NCBI GenBank assembly: GCA_002347815.1
Contig: DDXV01000065.1
Coordinates: forward strand, 55,805 to 119,804
From: Syntrophaceae bacterium UBA2251
GTDB lineage: Bacteria > Desulfobacterota > Syntrophia > Syntrophales > UBA2251
Length of the DNA: 64,000 nucleotides
Direction of reading: 5' to 3'
The notes beneath the pieces were generated by a model. It searched no databases and was not told the origin of the DNA. It worked only from the letters and a program-made list of their open reading frames with translations. Every line of letters begins with the position of its first letter. Position 1 is the first letter of the stretch. Of the stretch, positions 18,155-28,615 are shown piece by piece. A program made the translations under genes and the position numbers.

Positions 18155-18267
18155 GACCCCCTTCTCCCTGACGGCGGACGATTGAGCCCGTTCCGTGGCG
18201 GGTGTCATACCGCGATGAAGGCCGAAATGCAAGAAAATGTGCGTCGGATCGCGTTTGAGGGGGCTCG

Positions 18268-19818
18268 ATGAAGACGGCCGAGCTGGAATTGGAACGGATC
18301 AGAAAGCTGACGCAGATCAGCATCGCCCTGTCGACACAGCACGATATCGACCGCCTGCTGGAGATGATCGTCGAGGAGGCCCGCTGGCTGACCCGGGCGG
18401 ACGGGGGCACCCTGTACATCCTCTCCGATGATGGACGGCATCTGAATTTTGCCATCGTACAGAACGAGTCGCTCCGGGTTCGTATGGGCGGAACGGGAGG
18501 CGAGATCACGTGGCCGCCGATTCCCATGCATCTGCCGGACGGCCGATCCAATGATCAGAACGTCTCCGCCTACGCCGCCCTGTCGGGAAGAACCGTCAAT
18601 ATCGACGATGTGTACGCCGCGGCAGGTTTCGATTTCCAGGGAACGCGCCATTTCGACCAGGAGACGGGGTACCGTTCCCGCTCCATGCTGGTCGTGCCCA
18701 TGTACAATCACGAACAGGACATCATCGGTGTTCTGCAGCTTTTGAATGCCATGGACGCACGGACGGGCGAGGTCGTCGGTTTCAGCGACGAAAGCGAAAA
18801 GATCACGGAGGCCATGGCCTCGCAGGCCGCGGTCGCGTTGACCAACCGGAGGCTGATTCAAAGCCTGCAGCATCTCCTCGACGCCTTCATCACCGCTATC
18901 GCGACCACCATTGACGAGAAATCGCCCTACACGGGCGGTCACGTCCGGCGGGTGGCCGACCTCGTCGTGCGCCTGGCCCGAAAGATCAACGAGGCGACGT
19001 CGGGACCCTTCGCCGACGTTGCCCTCGACGCCGATCAGATGGAGGAGCTCCGGATGGCGGCCTGGCTGCACGACATCGGAAAGATCACCACGCCGGAGCA
19101 CGTCGTCGACAAGGCGACCCGGCTCGAAACGATCGTCGACCGCCTGGAGCTGATCCGGACCCGGGCGGAGATCATCAAGCAGGATTATCTCATCGGCCGT
19201 TTGCGAGGCAGGCTGGCCGCCGCCGGCATGGAGACCGGGGGCGACCCGGCGCCCGCGGAAGACGCGTTCCTGCGCGCCGTGGAGGAGGACCTCGACCTGC
19301 TCGACCGGATCAACGTCGGGGAAGCCCGGCTGGACGATGCCCTGGTGTCCCGCCTGAAGGCGATCGGCGACAGGCGGGGAAGCACACTGGGGGGAGGGGC
19401 CTTCCCCCTGGTCACGGAGGATGAAATGAGAAACCTCCGGATTGCCCGGGGAACGCTGACGGACGAGGAGCGGGCCATCGTCAACCAGCATGCCCTGATG
19501 ACGGAAAAGATCCTGCAACCGCTGCCCTTTCCCAAGAAGTTCCGGAATGTTCCCGAATACGCGGCCTCCCACCACGAAAAGCTCGACGGATCGGGCTACC
19601 CCCACGGCAAACGGGGGGACGCCCTTGCGCTTCAGAGCCGGATCATTGCCGTGGCGGATGTCTATGAAGCCCTGACGGCCAGGGATCGGCCCTACAAGAC
19701 CATGAAAACGCGGGAGGAGTCGATGGAACTGATGGAGCGGATGGCCCGGGAGGGACATCTCGACGAAAACCTCGTCGTCCTGCTGAAGGAGGCCGTAGCC
19801 TCCGGAGACATTCCCTGA
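18268..19818 (+). CDS. GAF-HD-GYP domain protein, probable cyclic-di-GMP phosphodiesterase
   Basis: A 516-residue cytosolic signalling protein. An N-terminal GAF domain (about residues 10-195, with LVVPMYNHEQDIIGVLQLLN) is followed by an HD-GYP phosphodiesterase domain. The HD pair is H268-D269 in LHDIGKI, and H435-H436-E437 begin the HHEKLDGSGYP signature. The family hydrolyses cyclic di-GMP with a bi- or trinuclear metal centre. About 110 residues separate HDIGK from the next helix (LTDEERAIVNQHA), longer than usual and containing a charged segment. No membrane segment is visible. Confidence 0.9.
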   Translation: MKTAELELERIRKLTQISIALSTQHDIDRLLEMIVEEARWLTRADGGTLYILSDDGRHLNFAIVQNESLRVRMGGTGGEITWPPIPMHLPDGRSNDQNVSAYAALSGRTVNIDDVYAAAGFDFQGTRHFDQETGYRSRSMLVVPMYNHEQDIIGVLQLLNAMDARTGEVVGFSDESEKITEAMASQAAVALTNRRLIQSLQHLLDAFITAIATTIDEKSPYTGGHVRRVADLVVRLARKINEATSGPFADVALDADQMEELRMAAWLHDIGKITTPEHVVDKATRLETIVDRLELIRTRAEIIKQDYLIGRLRGRLAAAGMETGGDPAPAEDAFLRAVEEDLDLLDRINVGEARLDDALVSRLKAIGDRRGSTLGGGAFPLVTEDEMRNLRIARGTLTDEERAIVNQHALMTEKILQPLPFPKKFRNVPEYAASHHEKLDGSGYPHGKRGDALALQSRIIAVADVYEALTARDRPYKTMKTREESMELMERMAREGHLDENLVVLLKEAVASGDIP

Positions 19819-19828
19819 CAGCGTTATC

Positions 19829-20416
19829 TCAAGCCAGCGGCGCCCCCCCGTCTTTTGCGTGTCTGGAATAGCGGTCCTGAAAACAATCCCACTCGATGCT
19901 GAAGCGGCAGGCCGACACTTCCCGCCAGACCGATTCATGGTAGGCGTCCGTCAGGAAATGGTTCTGCAAGTCCTGGGTGAGTGCGAAGATCTGAATGTCC
20001 GGATCCCAGGAAACGACGTCTCCGGTAAGGTCATCCCGCAGGCAACCCAGGTGTATCGCCCACGAAACATCGGCCAGATGATCGTTCTCGGTATCGCGGA
20101 TGAGCGCGATCAGTTGTCCCTCCCGGCGCGGATCCAGACAGGAAAACTGCTGATGGTACATTTTCGCGCTGTGGAAATGGGCGGGACGAATCGTGACGGC
20201 GTCCTTGGCCAGTCGGCGTCCCGCGAAAATGAGAAGCTCGAGGATTTCATGACCGATGCGGAGACCGGGGAAGCGCTGACCGGGAAGGGGAGGGCAATCG
20301 GGGGAAAAGGAGGACAGCGGATTTTGCAGGTAGAGCCATTCGATCATCGGCACGCTGAACGGTCTGTGTGGCGCCGTTACGCCGGCGCCGGGCGTCGATA
20401 GTGCCGTTTCGCGCAT
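19829..20416 (-). CDS. Conserved hypothetical protein downstream of the universal stress gene
   Basis: A 195-residue protein I cannot assign. It is rich in aromatic, histidine and proline residues (PAHFHSAKMYHQQFS, WAIHLGCLRDD, FSIEWDCFQ) and has no signal peptide or membrane segment. The start at 20416 is supported by GGAGAT 5 bases upstream. The upstream gene (tandem UspA) ends 25 bases before it on the same strand, so the two are probably cotranscribed. Codon usage and GC match the neighbours, which argues for a real gene. Confidence 0.55.
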   Translation of the reverse strand: MRETALSTPGAGVTAPHRPFSVPMIEWLYLQNPLSSFSPDCPPLPGQRFPGLRIGHEILELLIFAGRRLAKDAVTIRPAHFHSAKMYHQQFSCLDPRREGQLIALIRDTENDHLADVSWAIHLGCLRDDLTGDVVSWDPDIQIFALTQDLQNHFLTDAYHESVWREVSACRFSIEWDCFQDRYSRHAKDGGAPLA

Positions 20417-20441
20417 GACGATCTCCGCGATGAGGTGATCC

Positions 20442-21656
20442 TCATCCTCCTGTCCGTCGAAAAATCACACGCACGCGCTGGCGGTAAGGATCCGTCATCT
20501 GCAATCTGACCTGCAGAGCGTCGAATCCCTTCTTTCTCGGGAGCGGAAAGATCCCGTACGCTTCCAGGACGGTCAGGAGGCCCTCTGGGGAATAGTGCTT
20601 GAGAAACAGCTCCGACCGGGCCCCTCCGGGCGACAGATCGCCGGATCCGAATGGGAGAAAGGCGCCATCGCGACTCTGGGTGAGGTCGGCAATCTCGAGG
20701 GTCTTGAATACCCGGTGATACCGTGTTTCCAACCGGGAGGATTTCATCCCTGGATGGAGAGTCAGGACCGGACAGCGCGCCCGCTGGATGATTCTCCGGG
20801 TGGTGCTCCCGATGGGAAAGCGTGTGCCTTTCTCGCCGCGGACGGACATGACGATCAGGTCTATCCCGATGCGCCGGGTCGTGTCCAGGATGGCCTTCAC
20901 CGAGTCGGAGCTCGAAATCTGCGGCACGAGCGGCAGTTCGCCATAGAGGGTGGTCAGCTCCTGTGCGAGGCGCTGCAGATTTTCGTGCGCGCCAAGTCCC
21001 GGCGGCGTTTCCGCGTCGTCACGGTCCGCGGTGGAGAACAGGAGGTGCAGTTCCGCGCGAAGATAGCGGGCAATGGCGCCGGCGTAAACGACGGCCTCCC
21101 GGGATTCGGGCGAGAAGTCGGTCGGGGCGAGAATCCGTCGGATGGCATAGAGGCCCAGGGCAGGCGGCTCGAAGTCGAACGGCCGGGAGGACCCGGAGGC
21201 CGGTGAGAGGTCCGGACGGATCGAAAGGACGGGAACCGGGGAGTTTTCGATGATCTTGAGGGAGGACAGTCCCATGAGAATATCCTCGAATTTCATCATG
21301 CCCTCGGTCCCCAGGACCACGAGATCCGGTTCCGTTTCCCGGATGGCGTTCAGGATCTCGCGGGCCGGCATGCCGTGGAGAACGGTCAGGGTATGGGAGA
21401 CACCCGTCAGCGGGAATTGCCCCAGGTGGCGCAGCATCCGCTCCCGGCTCCGCCGGCGCTCCTTTTCCGTCAGGGTTTCGGACGGCGCGTCCCCGGATCC
21501 GTCCAGGGGCCGGAATGGAAAGATGCGTGCATGCATCGGCCGGACATGGATGAAATGGACGTGCGCATGGAAGGCGTGGGCGATCTGAATCCCGTAACGG
21601 ATGTTCCAGTTTGACGTGGTATCGAAGGGGACGAGAAGCCGGTCGATTCTGCGCAT
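20442..21656 (-). CDS. Tandem universal stress protein (two UspA domains plus C-terminal extension)
   Basis: A 404-residue cytosolic protein. The first UspA domain covers about residues 1-150 and the second about 170-310. The second has the ATP-binding pattern GEKGTRFPIGSTTRRII followed by CPVLTL, the G-x2-G-x9-G(S/T) signature of nucleotide-binding Usp proteins. A roughly 90-residue C-terminal extension (ending RVRVIFRRTGG) does not look like a third UspA unit and is of unknown role. It lies just downstream of the M48 protease on the same strand (6-base gap). Confidence 0.88.
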   Translation of the reverse strand: MRRIDRLLVPFDTTSNWNIRYGIQIAHAFHAHVHFIHVRPMHARIFPFRPLDGSGDAPSETLTEKERRRSRERMLRHLGQFPLTGVSHTLTVLHGMPAREILNAIRETEPDLVVLGTEGMMKFEDILMGLSSLKIIENSPVPVLSIRPDLSPASGSSRPFDFEPPALGLYAIRRILAPTDFSPESREAVVYAGAIARYLRAELHLLFSTADRDDAETPPGLGAHENLQRLAQELTTLYGELPLVPQISSSDSVKAILDTTRRIGIDLIVMSVRGEKGTRFPIGSTTRRIIQRARCPVLTLHPGMKSSRLETRYHRVFKTLEIADLTQSRDGAFLPFGSGDLSPGGARSELFLKHYSPEGLLTVLEAYGIFPLPRKKGFDALQVRLQMTDPYRQRVRVIFRRTGG

Positions 21657-21661
21657 CGGAT

Positions 21662-23065
21662 TCAGAGGGCTTTCAGGGATTCGAGTTCGCGCTGGATTTC
21701 GCGGCCACGGTCGCTTTCCGGCGGATAGTATCGCAGTGCCTGCCGGTAGTGGTATTCCGCGCTGTCCACCCGGTTCTTGCTTTTGAAGTAGCGCCCGAAG
21801 AGCAGATGCGATTCGCCGTGCTGTCCCAGGCGGCCGCAGTTCATCGCCATCCGGTGGAGGACGTCGACGTTCGCGGGCTGAAGCCTTGAGAGCTCCCGGT
21901 AGAGCGAAAGCGCCTCGGCAAACGACCCCTGGGTGTCGTAGGCCTCGGCGAGGGATTCCAGGGCCGAGGGGTCGGCGGGGTTCTGTTCGTGCGCCGTTCT
22001 CAACAGGGCGATCGAGGATTCGATCTGGCCGGCCTTCAAGAGCGTGCGGCCCATCTGAAGGCGGATTTCCTGATCGGCGGGGGCGAGGGTCAGCGCCTGC
22101 CGGAAGCTGGCGAGCGCTTCGTTCGTCTGGCCGGCGCGGTCCAGCAGGAGCGCCAGGCCGAACAGGGCATCCACGTCCCGGGGGTGCTCCTTCACGTCGT
22201 CGCGGTATTGGCGGATCAGCGAGTCGGAGATTCGGCCGCGGGCGGCCAGGGCGGATTTCACGCGCTTGAGCTGTCCGTGGCGGTCCTCCAGGCCTTCGTG
22301 GCGGTAGGTCGTCAGCAGAAGGCCGTCCAGATAGCGAATCCGTTCATCCGTCCCCGGGTGAGTCAGAAAATAGGAGGGGATGTTGCTGGAGTAAAATTCG
22401 TAGCGGCGCATGGATTTGAGAAAATCGAGCATGGACCGGGGATTGTAGCCCGCCCCGGCCAGATAGGCCATGCCCAGACGATCAGCCTCCTCTTCGTGCT
22501 CGCGGCTGTATTTGAGATTCAGGTGGGTCGCCGTGGCCATCGAGAAACCGACGGCGGCCGCGGAAAGCTCCCCCCCGCCCCCGAGAAAGGCCGAGGCCAG
22601 GATGGCCGCCAGCGTGGCGATGCTGATTTTTTTCGATCTCGCGATGAGCTCCGCGATGTGGCGCCGGTTAACGTGCGCGATTTCATGGGCCAGGACGCCC
22701 GCCAGCTCGCTTTCCGTCTTGACGAGGTTGACCAGTCCCCGATTGACGTAGATATATCCCCCCGGTGTGGCAAAGGCGTTGACGGCGGAGCTATCGATGA
22801 CCGAGAACGTGAAGTCGAAGGGGGCCGGCTGACTGTGCGCGAGGATTTCCGAACCCAGGTTCCGGATGTAGAGACCGATGCGCTCATCCTGAACGATCAC
22901 GCCATTTTGATTGAGCTTGTCATAGAACTCCTTGCCGAGCTTCTTTTCGTCCGCCAGGGTGAAGGCTCCGGAGGCCGCGCCGGGCTGGGAGGCGAAGACC
23001 AGGAGGGTGAGAAAAAGGATGGGCCAAAGGCCTCTTTTGAACGCGTGGAGCCGATTTGCCGTCAT
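21662..23065 (-). CDS. BepA-like periplasmic M48 metalloprotease with TPR domain
   Basis: A 467-residue exported protease/chaperone resembling BepA (YfgC), which guards outer-membrane beta-barrel and LptD assembly. An N-terminal signal peptide (hydrophobic residues 13-33) precedes the M48 domain with the zinc motif HEIAH at residues 127-131 (LAHEIAHVNRRH) and the third ligand region EEADRLGMAYL. The C-terminal 190 residues are tetratricopeptide repeats (for example DALFGLALLLDRAGQTNEAL). The LPS export genes lie elsewhere in the window. Upstream lies the cmk leader, divergent. Confidence 0.9.
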   Translation of the reverse strand: MTANRLHAFKRGLWPILFLTLLVFASQPGAASGAFTLADEKKLGKEFYDKLNQNGVIVQDERIGLYIRNLGSEILAHSQPAPFDFTFSVIDSSAVNAFATPGGYIYVNRGLVNLVKTESELAGVLAHEIAHVNRRHIAELIARSKKISIATLAAILASAFLGGGGELSAAAVGFSMATATHLNLKYSREHEEEADRLGMAYLAGAGYNPRSMLDFLKSMRRYEFYSSNIPSYFLTHPGTDERIRYLDGLLLTTYRHEGLEDRHGQLKRVKSALAARGRISDSLIRQYRDDVKEHPRDVDALFGLALLLDRAGQTNEALASFRQALTLAPADQEIRLQMGRTLLKAGQIESSIALLRTAHEQNPADPSALESLAEAYDTQGSFAEALSLYRELSRLQPANVDVLHRMAMNCGRLGQHGESHLLFGRYFKSKNRVDSAEYHYRQALRYYPPESDRGREIQRELESLKAL

Positions 23066-23171
23066 GATTCCATCCCCTCTTCCATCGGACGGGTTGAAAT
23101 GGGGCGATACGCGACCTTAACCTTTTTGCGGGAAAATGGCAAGGGCGCCCGGGTCGTGGCCCACAGCACGG

Positions 23172-23201
23172 TTGTCATGAGCGCCGCGATTGTGCTATGC
23201 A
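23172..23201 (+). promoter_or_regulatory. Possible promoter of cmk with extended -10
   Basis: TTGTCA (23172-23177), an 18-base spacer and TATGCA (23196-23201), preceded by TG one base before, as in extended -10 promoters. It would give a leader of roughly 140 bases containing an imperfect duplicated segment. Confidence 0.4.
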
Positions 23202-23213
23202 AGACCTTAAGCA

Positions 23214-23296
23214 CCCATCGGTGTGCGAGGGTCGCATCGAATACGGCGAGGTTACACGTATGATGGCTCCCCATCGATGTGCGCGCGGGTCGCATC
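23214..23296 (+). repeat. Imperfect direct repeat in the cmk leader
   Basis: Two copies, 23214-23238 and 23270-23296, both begin CCCATCG and end GGTCGCATC, and differ by a single G/A change, a 2-base insertion and one further change. They start 56 bases apart. No coding function is apparent. They could mark a duplicated regulatory or RNA element, or an old slippage event. Confidence 0.55.
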
Positions 23297-23349
23297 CGGC
23301 CCCTGGGAGCCCTTCCGGAAAGCGTCCGGGTCATGAAAGCCATTCCTGC

Positions 23350-24069
23350 ATGCAGGAAAAAACCTTGATCGTCACCATCGACGGCCCGGCCGGTTCGGGC
23401 AAGAGTACGATCGCCAAAGCGGTCGCGAGGCGCCTCGCCTTCTCCTACCTCGACACGGGGGCCCTGTATCGTGCCGTGGCCGTCGAGATCATGCGTCGGC
23501 ATCTGTCCCCCGAGGACGTCGAAGGTCTGTCCATCCTTTTTTCGGAGACCGCCATCTCCCTGGTGCGGGACGGGATGGAGCAGCGGGTGAAGGTCAACGG
23601 GAGGGATGTGACCGACGAATTGCGGTCGGAAGCCGTCAGCCTGCTCGCGTCGCGGATATCCGCGAAACCGGAGGTCAGGGCCTTTCTACTCGACATCCAA
23701 CGCCGCCGCGGACGGTCCGGGACGCTGGTTGCCGAAGGGCGCGACATGGGGACGGTCGTCTTTCCGGAGGCGGAAATCAAATTCTTTCTCGACGCCAGCG
23801 CCGAGGAACGGGCACGGCGCCGTTATCGGGAACTGAGGGCGAAGGGTGAGGCAGTCGATTACGACAAGATTCTCAAGGACCTGATCGTCCGGGACCGGCA
23901 GGACCGGGAGCGCGTGCATGCACCGCTCAGGGCCGCTCCGGACGCGGCGGTCATCGATACCACCCGGTTGCGCATCGACGAGGTCATCGATGCGATTCTG
24001 GGCGTTATCCGGGAGCGTCTGGCGGGAGGAGAAATCCGTCCAGGACCCCGGTCCCCTTTTCCCGCCTAA
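23350..24069 (+). CDS. cmk: Cytidylate kinase
   Basis: Phosphorylates CMP/dCMP in pyrimidine nucleotide supply. The 239-residue product has the P-loop GPAGSGKST near its start, YLDTGALYRAVA (CMP-binding), the EGRDMGTVVFP motif and FLDASAEERARRR lid region, all typical of Cmk. I chose ATG 23350 (MQEKTLIVTIDGP); the frame is open upstream to 23197 but that part is non-homologous leader. No strong ribosome-binding site is visible. It is followed by rpsA, a conserved cmk-rpsA gene order. Confidence 0.95.
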   Translation: MQEKTLIVTIDGPAGSGKSTIAKAVARRLAFSYLDTGALYRAVAVEIMRRHLSPEDVEGLSILFSETAISLVRDGMEQRVKVNGRDVTDELRSEAVSLLASRISAKPEVRAFLLDIQRRRGRSGTLVAEGRDMGTVVFPEAEIKFFLDASAEERARRRYRELRAKGEAVDYDKILKDLIVRDRQDRERVHAPLRAAPDAAVIDTTRLRIDEVIDAILGVIRERLAGGEIRPGPRSPFPA

Positions 24070-24156
24070 TTTCTTGCTATTTGGGCGGCAGTGTGCTAGT
24101 TCTCCAAATCTATCGGCGGTTTATTCAACAAACATCGGGGGGGGGGAGAGGGTTTA

Positions 24157-25920
<1,764 letters not shown>

Positions 25921-25940
25921 ACGCGTCTGAGCGGTAAGGC

Positions 25941-26831
25941 ATGAGACGACATCCGCTGATATGGGGCGTGGTGCTGATGCTGATCCTGGCGGTCGGCCTT
26001 GCCACCCTCGTTCGTCTGTCCGGTCTCGTCGCCTCCTCAAAATCCTCCCTGTCGTTCCGTCCGAAGGTCGGCGTGGTCACCGTCGAGGGGATCATCACCG
26101 ACAGCATCGAGATCGTCGAGCAGCTGGAGGAATTCGGCGGGGACGACCGCATCCGGTCGGTCGTGGTCCGCATCGAATCCCCCGGCGGCGGCGTGGTCGC
26201 CTCGCAGGAAATTCATGATGCCATTCTCGAACTGAAAAAGAAAAAGCGGGTGGTCGCGTCGATGGGATCGGTCGCGGCTTCCGGCGGCTATCTGGTCGCC
26301 TGTGCGGCGGACTGGATCATGGCCAGCCCCGGAACGATCACGGGCAGCCTGTCGGCGATCATGCATTACGCCAACGTGGAGGGCCTGTTGAACAAGCTGG
26401 GCCTGAAGACGTTCGTGATCAAGAGCGGCAGGTTCAAGGATATCGGTTCGCCGACGCGGGAAATGACAGAGGAAGAAAAGGTCCTCCTCCAGTCGGTCGT
26501 CGATGACTCCTACGGCCAGTTTCAAGCCATCATTCAAAAAAACAGAAAGATCCCCCAGGATAAGCTGGAGGGGCTGATGGACGGCCGGATCTTTACCGGC
26601 CGCCAGGCCCAGCAACTCGGACTGGTGGATGAACTCGGCGGCTACAAGCAGGCCGTCCGGAAGGCGGGACGCCTGGCCGGCGTCAAGGAGGAGCCGGAAA
26701 TCGTCACCCCGAGTGAAAAACGGACGGGCGTCTGGGAGTATGTCCGGAGCACCATGATAACGGCCTTCCCCGCGGCCGGGTTGTCCCAAACCCGGGGCGC
26801 TTCGGGGTTGTATTACCTCTATCTGCCGTAA
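25941..26831 (+). CDS. sppA: Signal peptide peptidase SppA, short form
   Basis: A membrane-anchored serine protease that degrades cleaved signal peptides. The 296-residue product is the short (36 kDa-type) SppA: an N-terminal membrane anchor (residues 8-32) and an S49 peptidase domain. The catalytic serine is in GSVAASGGYLVACAAD, and the lysine of the Ser-Lys dyad is likely the one in KSGRFKDIGSPTREM. It follows rpsA by 20 bases and precedes an HU/IHF gene, as in many Deltaproteobacteria (rpsA-sppA-ihf). Confidence 0.93.
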   Translation: MRRHPLIWGVVLMLILAVGLATLVRLSGLVASSKSSLSFRPKVGVVTVEGIITDSIEIVEQLEEFGGDDRIRSVVVRIESPGGGVVASQEIHDAILELKKKKRVVASMGSVAASGGYLVACAADWIMASPGTITGSLSAIMHYANVEGLLNKLGLKTFVIKSGRFKDIGSPTREMTEEEKVLLQSVVDDSYGQFQAIIQKNRKIPQDKLEGLMDGRIFTGRQAQQLGLVDELGGYKQAVRKAGRLAGVKEEPEIVTPSEKRTGVWEYVRSTMITAFPAAGLSQTRGASGLYYLYLP

Positions 26832-26846
26832 GTGAAGGATCCGAAA

Positions 26847-27125
26847 ATGACCAAGAGACAGCTCATCGCGGCCGTTAGCGCCGGCCTCCCCGGGTTCACG
26901 CCCCGGGATATCGATCAGGCCGTCCGGCAGATTTTTTCCTCCCTGATCGCCGCGATCGCACGGGAGGAGCGCATCGATCTGCGCGGGTTCGGAAACTTTA
27001 CCGTCCGTCACCGCTCCCCCAAACGGGGAAGAAATCCGAAAACAGGTTCGGACATTGCCGTCGGTCATCGGCGGGTGGTGTTCTTTAAGGCCGGAAAAGA
27101 GCTAACGAGAAAGATTAATGGTTGA
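26847..27125 (+). CDS. HU/IHF-family DNA-binding protein
   Basis: A 92-residue histone-like protein. The beta-arm and flanks are visible: IDLRGFGNFTVRHRSPKRGRNPKTG, here cited only as IDLRGFGNF and KRGRNPKTG, followed by VVFFKAGKELTRKI. The R-N-P triad of the arm tip fits IHF/HU. I prefer ATG 26847 (MTKRQLIAAV) with AAGGA 5 bases upstream; GTG 26832 would add five residues. The sppA-adjacent position suggests IHF-beta-like, but HU cannot be excluded from sequence alone. The stop overlaps the following crotonase start by 8 bases. Confidence 0.9.
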   Translation: MTKRQLIAAVSAGLPGFTPRDIDQAVRQIFSSLIAAIAREERIDLRGFGNFTVRHRSPKRGRNPKTGSDIAVGHRRVVFFKAGKELTRKING

Positions 27126-27903
27126 ACATAACAATATGAATTATAAAACGATTCTTGTTGATGTAAGAAACGGATATGCGGTGGTCACCCTGAACCGACC
27201 GCAGGAGATGAATGCCCTTTCGAAGGAAATGCGTCTGGAGATCGAAGCGTGCTTCAAGGCGCTGGAAAACGACCCCCACGTCAATTGCGTGGTCCTGACC
27301 GGGGGCGACTTCGTCTTCAGCGCCGGCATGGATATCAAGGAGCTGTCGACCCTCGCGGATACCGAGATTGACGATTTCTTCCGCTCCGTCGTCCGATACC
27401 TCAAGCGGATCTACGTATTTCCGCGCCCCGTCATCGCGGCGGTGGGCGGTATCGCCCTGGGAGGAGGGTTCAACCTGGCGGTGGTCTGCGATATGATCAT
27501 CGCCTCGGAAAGCGCCATTTTCGGACACCCGGAGCTGAAGTTCGGGGTGAGCCCCCTGTTCAATCCCCTGAGGCAGCGTGTCGGCATGGCCAAGGCCAAG
27601 GAAGTGACCATGCTGGGAGAGCCCATCGGCGCCCGGGAGGCGCTCCGCATCGGGCTGGTGAACAAGGTGGCGACGCCGGAGGGTTTCATGCAGGAAGCCC
27701 TGAATATGGCGGAGGAATTCACCAAGCGCTCCGCCAATGCCCTGGAGGCGATCAAGAAGATCTCGCACATGGTGCCGCTCATGGATGGGGCATCGGCCCT
27801 GGAACTCGAATTCGATGTGGCCGCGCTCTTGTTTTCCCGGGCGGAGCGAAAGGTTTACATGCAGACGTTTCTGGAGAGGTTGTCCGAACGCAAAAAGAAG
27901 TGA
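27118..27903 (+). CDS. Enoyl-CoA hydratase/isomerase family protein
   Basis: A 261-residue crotonase-superfamily enzyme. The oxyanion-hole elements are SAGMDIKEL and GGIALGGGFNLAVVCD. In classical hydratases the latter ends GGGxE, but the glutamate is Asn here, whereas the second catalytic glutamate is kept (GHPELKFG). It may therefore act as an isomerase, dehydratase variant or hydrolase on an acyl-CoA. The start at 27118 overlaps the HU/IHF stop; an ATG at 27136 is an alternative. It converges with the sigma-region-4-like gene, leaving only 4 bases between them. Confidence 0.85.
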   Translation: MVEHNNMNYKTILVDVRNGYAVVTLNRPQEMNALSKEMRLEIEACFKALENDPHVNCVVLTGGDFVFSAGMDIKELSTLADTEIDDFFRSVVRYLKRIYVFPRPVIAAVGGIALGGGFNLAVVCDMIIASESAIFGHPELKFGVSPLFNPLRQRVGMAKAKEVTMLGEPIGAREALRIGLVNKVATPEGFMQEALNMAEEFTKRSANALEAIKKISHMVPLMDGASALELEFDVAALLFSRAERKVYMQTFLERLSERKKK

Positions 27904-27907
27904 TGCC

Positions 27908-28192
27908 TCAGGAAATTTCCCATTCGATGTCCGGAGAGGCGAAATCCTTCAATTGATCCCGACGCTTCTTGTGCTGTAGTTTTTTCAGTGCCTTCGCCTC
28001 GATCTGACGGATCCGCTCGCGCGTGACCCCCATCATTTCTCCGACTTCCTCCAGGGTAAATGGACCGAAATTGCAGGCAACCCAGGTGCAGTTGAAAAAG
28101 TTTTCGTTCTTCAGGCGCCATTCGCACGACGTATCCATGCAGACTTCGGTGATCTGGCACCCCTTCTTCTTGCAGCGGTAGAAACTATTCAA
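27908..28192 (-). CDS. Small Cys-rich protein with solitary sigma-70 region 4 helix-turn-helix
   Basis: A 94-residue protein. Residues 45-72 (FTLEEVGEMMGVTRERIRQI then EAKALKKL) form a canonical sigma-70 region 4.2 helix-turn-helix, the part that reads the -35 box. The N-terminal 40 residues instead carry six cysteines (C7, C12, C18, C23, C35, C40), resembling a metal-binding or redox module, and regions 2 and 3 are absent. It has its own promoter. It probably modulates transcription, perhaps redox- or metal-responsively; that role is inference. Start ATG 28192. Confidence 0.8.
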   Translation of the reverse strand: MNSFYRCKKKGCQITEVCMDTSCEWRLKNENFFNCTWVACNFGPFTLEEVGEMMGVTRERIRQIEAKALKKLQHKKRRDQLKDFASPDIEWEIS

Positions 28193-28227
28193 GGACGATT
28201 CCCTCTCCCTCGTGTTGAAGTCTTTGT

Positions 28228-28256
28228 AAAATATTTATGCGTCGCGCGTTTGTCAA
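28228..28256 (-). promoter_or_regulatory. Predicted promoter of the sigma-region-4-like gene
   Basis: On the minus strand TTGACA (28256-28251), 17-base spacer, TATTTT (28233-28228), about 36 bases before the start codon at 28192. Confidence 0.6.
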
Positions 28257-28279
28257 TGCTGTAAGACGAAAAACGTGGA

Positions 28280-28615
28280 TCAGAAAGCGGTCATTTTTTC
28301 CGGGGGGCGCCGCTCGGGAACGTAGACGTGCAAGGCTGGGTTTTCATTCCACTCCTGCGAGACGTAGAGGTTGCAGTAACAGCTCCCGAATTCGGCGACG
28401 TCTTGTTCCCGGTACGCGCAGGGACAGAGGATGTCCTTATCCTCGTCCCGGTTGCCAGAAGCCAGCCGGCATGGGCAGGACATGTAGCCGTAGCGTTCGC
28501 GGTTGACGAGGAGATCCTGGAGGATATCGAGGACGCGTGCGCGGTCGCGGTTGAAAAAGAAGCCCTTCGCTTCCTGTGTCTTCTTGAGCATTTCGTACAA
28601 CTGATCGACGTTCAT
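28280..28615 (-). CDS. Ferredoxin:thioredoxin reductase catalytic subunit
   Basis: A 111-residue protein with the six cysteines of FTR-beta: CPC at 47/49, CPC at 64/66 and CYC at 79/81. Four bind a 4Fe-4S cluster and two form the redox-active disulfide that passes electrons from ferredoxin to a thioredoxin or glutaredoxin-like acceptor. In plant-type enzymes the last motif is CHC; here the central residue is Tyr80. No variable subunit is nearby. The start overlaps the upstream glutaredoxin stop (ATGA), so the two form a coupled pair and probably a redox couple. Confidence 0.9.
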   Translation of the reverse strand: MNVDQLYEMLKKTQEAKGFFFNRDRARVLDILQDLLVNRERYGYMSCPCRLASGNRDEDKDILCPCAYREQDVAEFGSCYCNLYVSQEWNENPALHVYVPERRPPEKMTAF

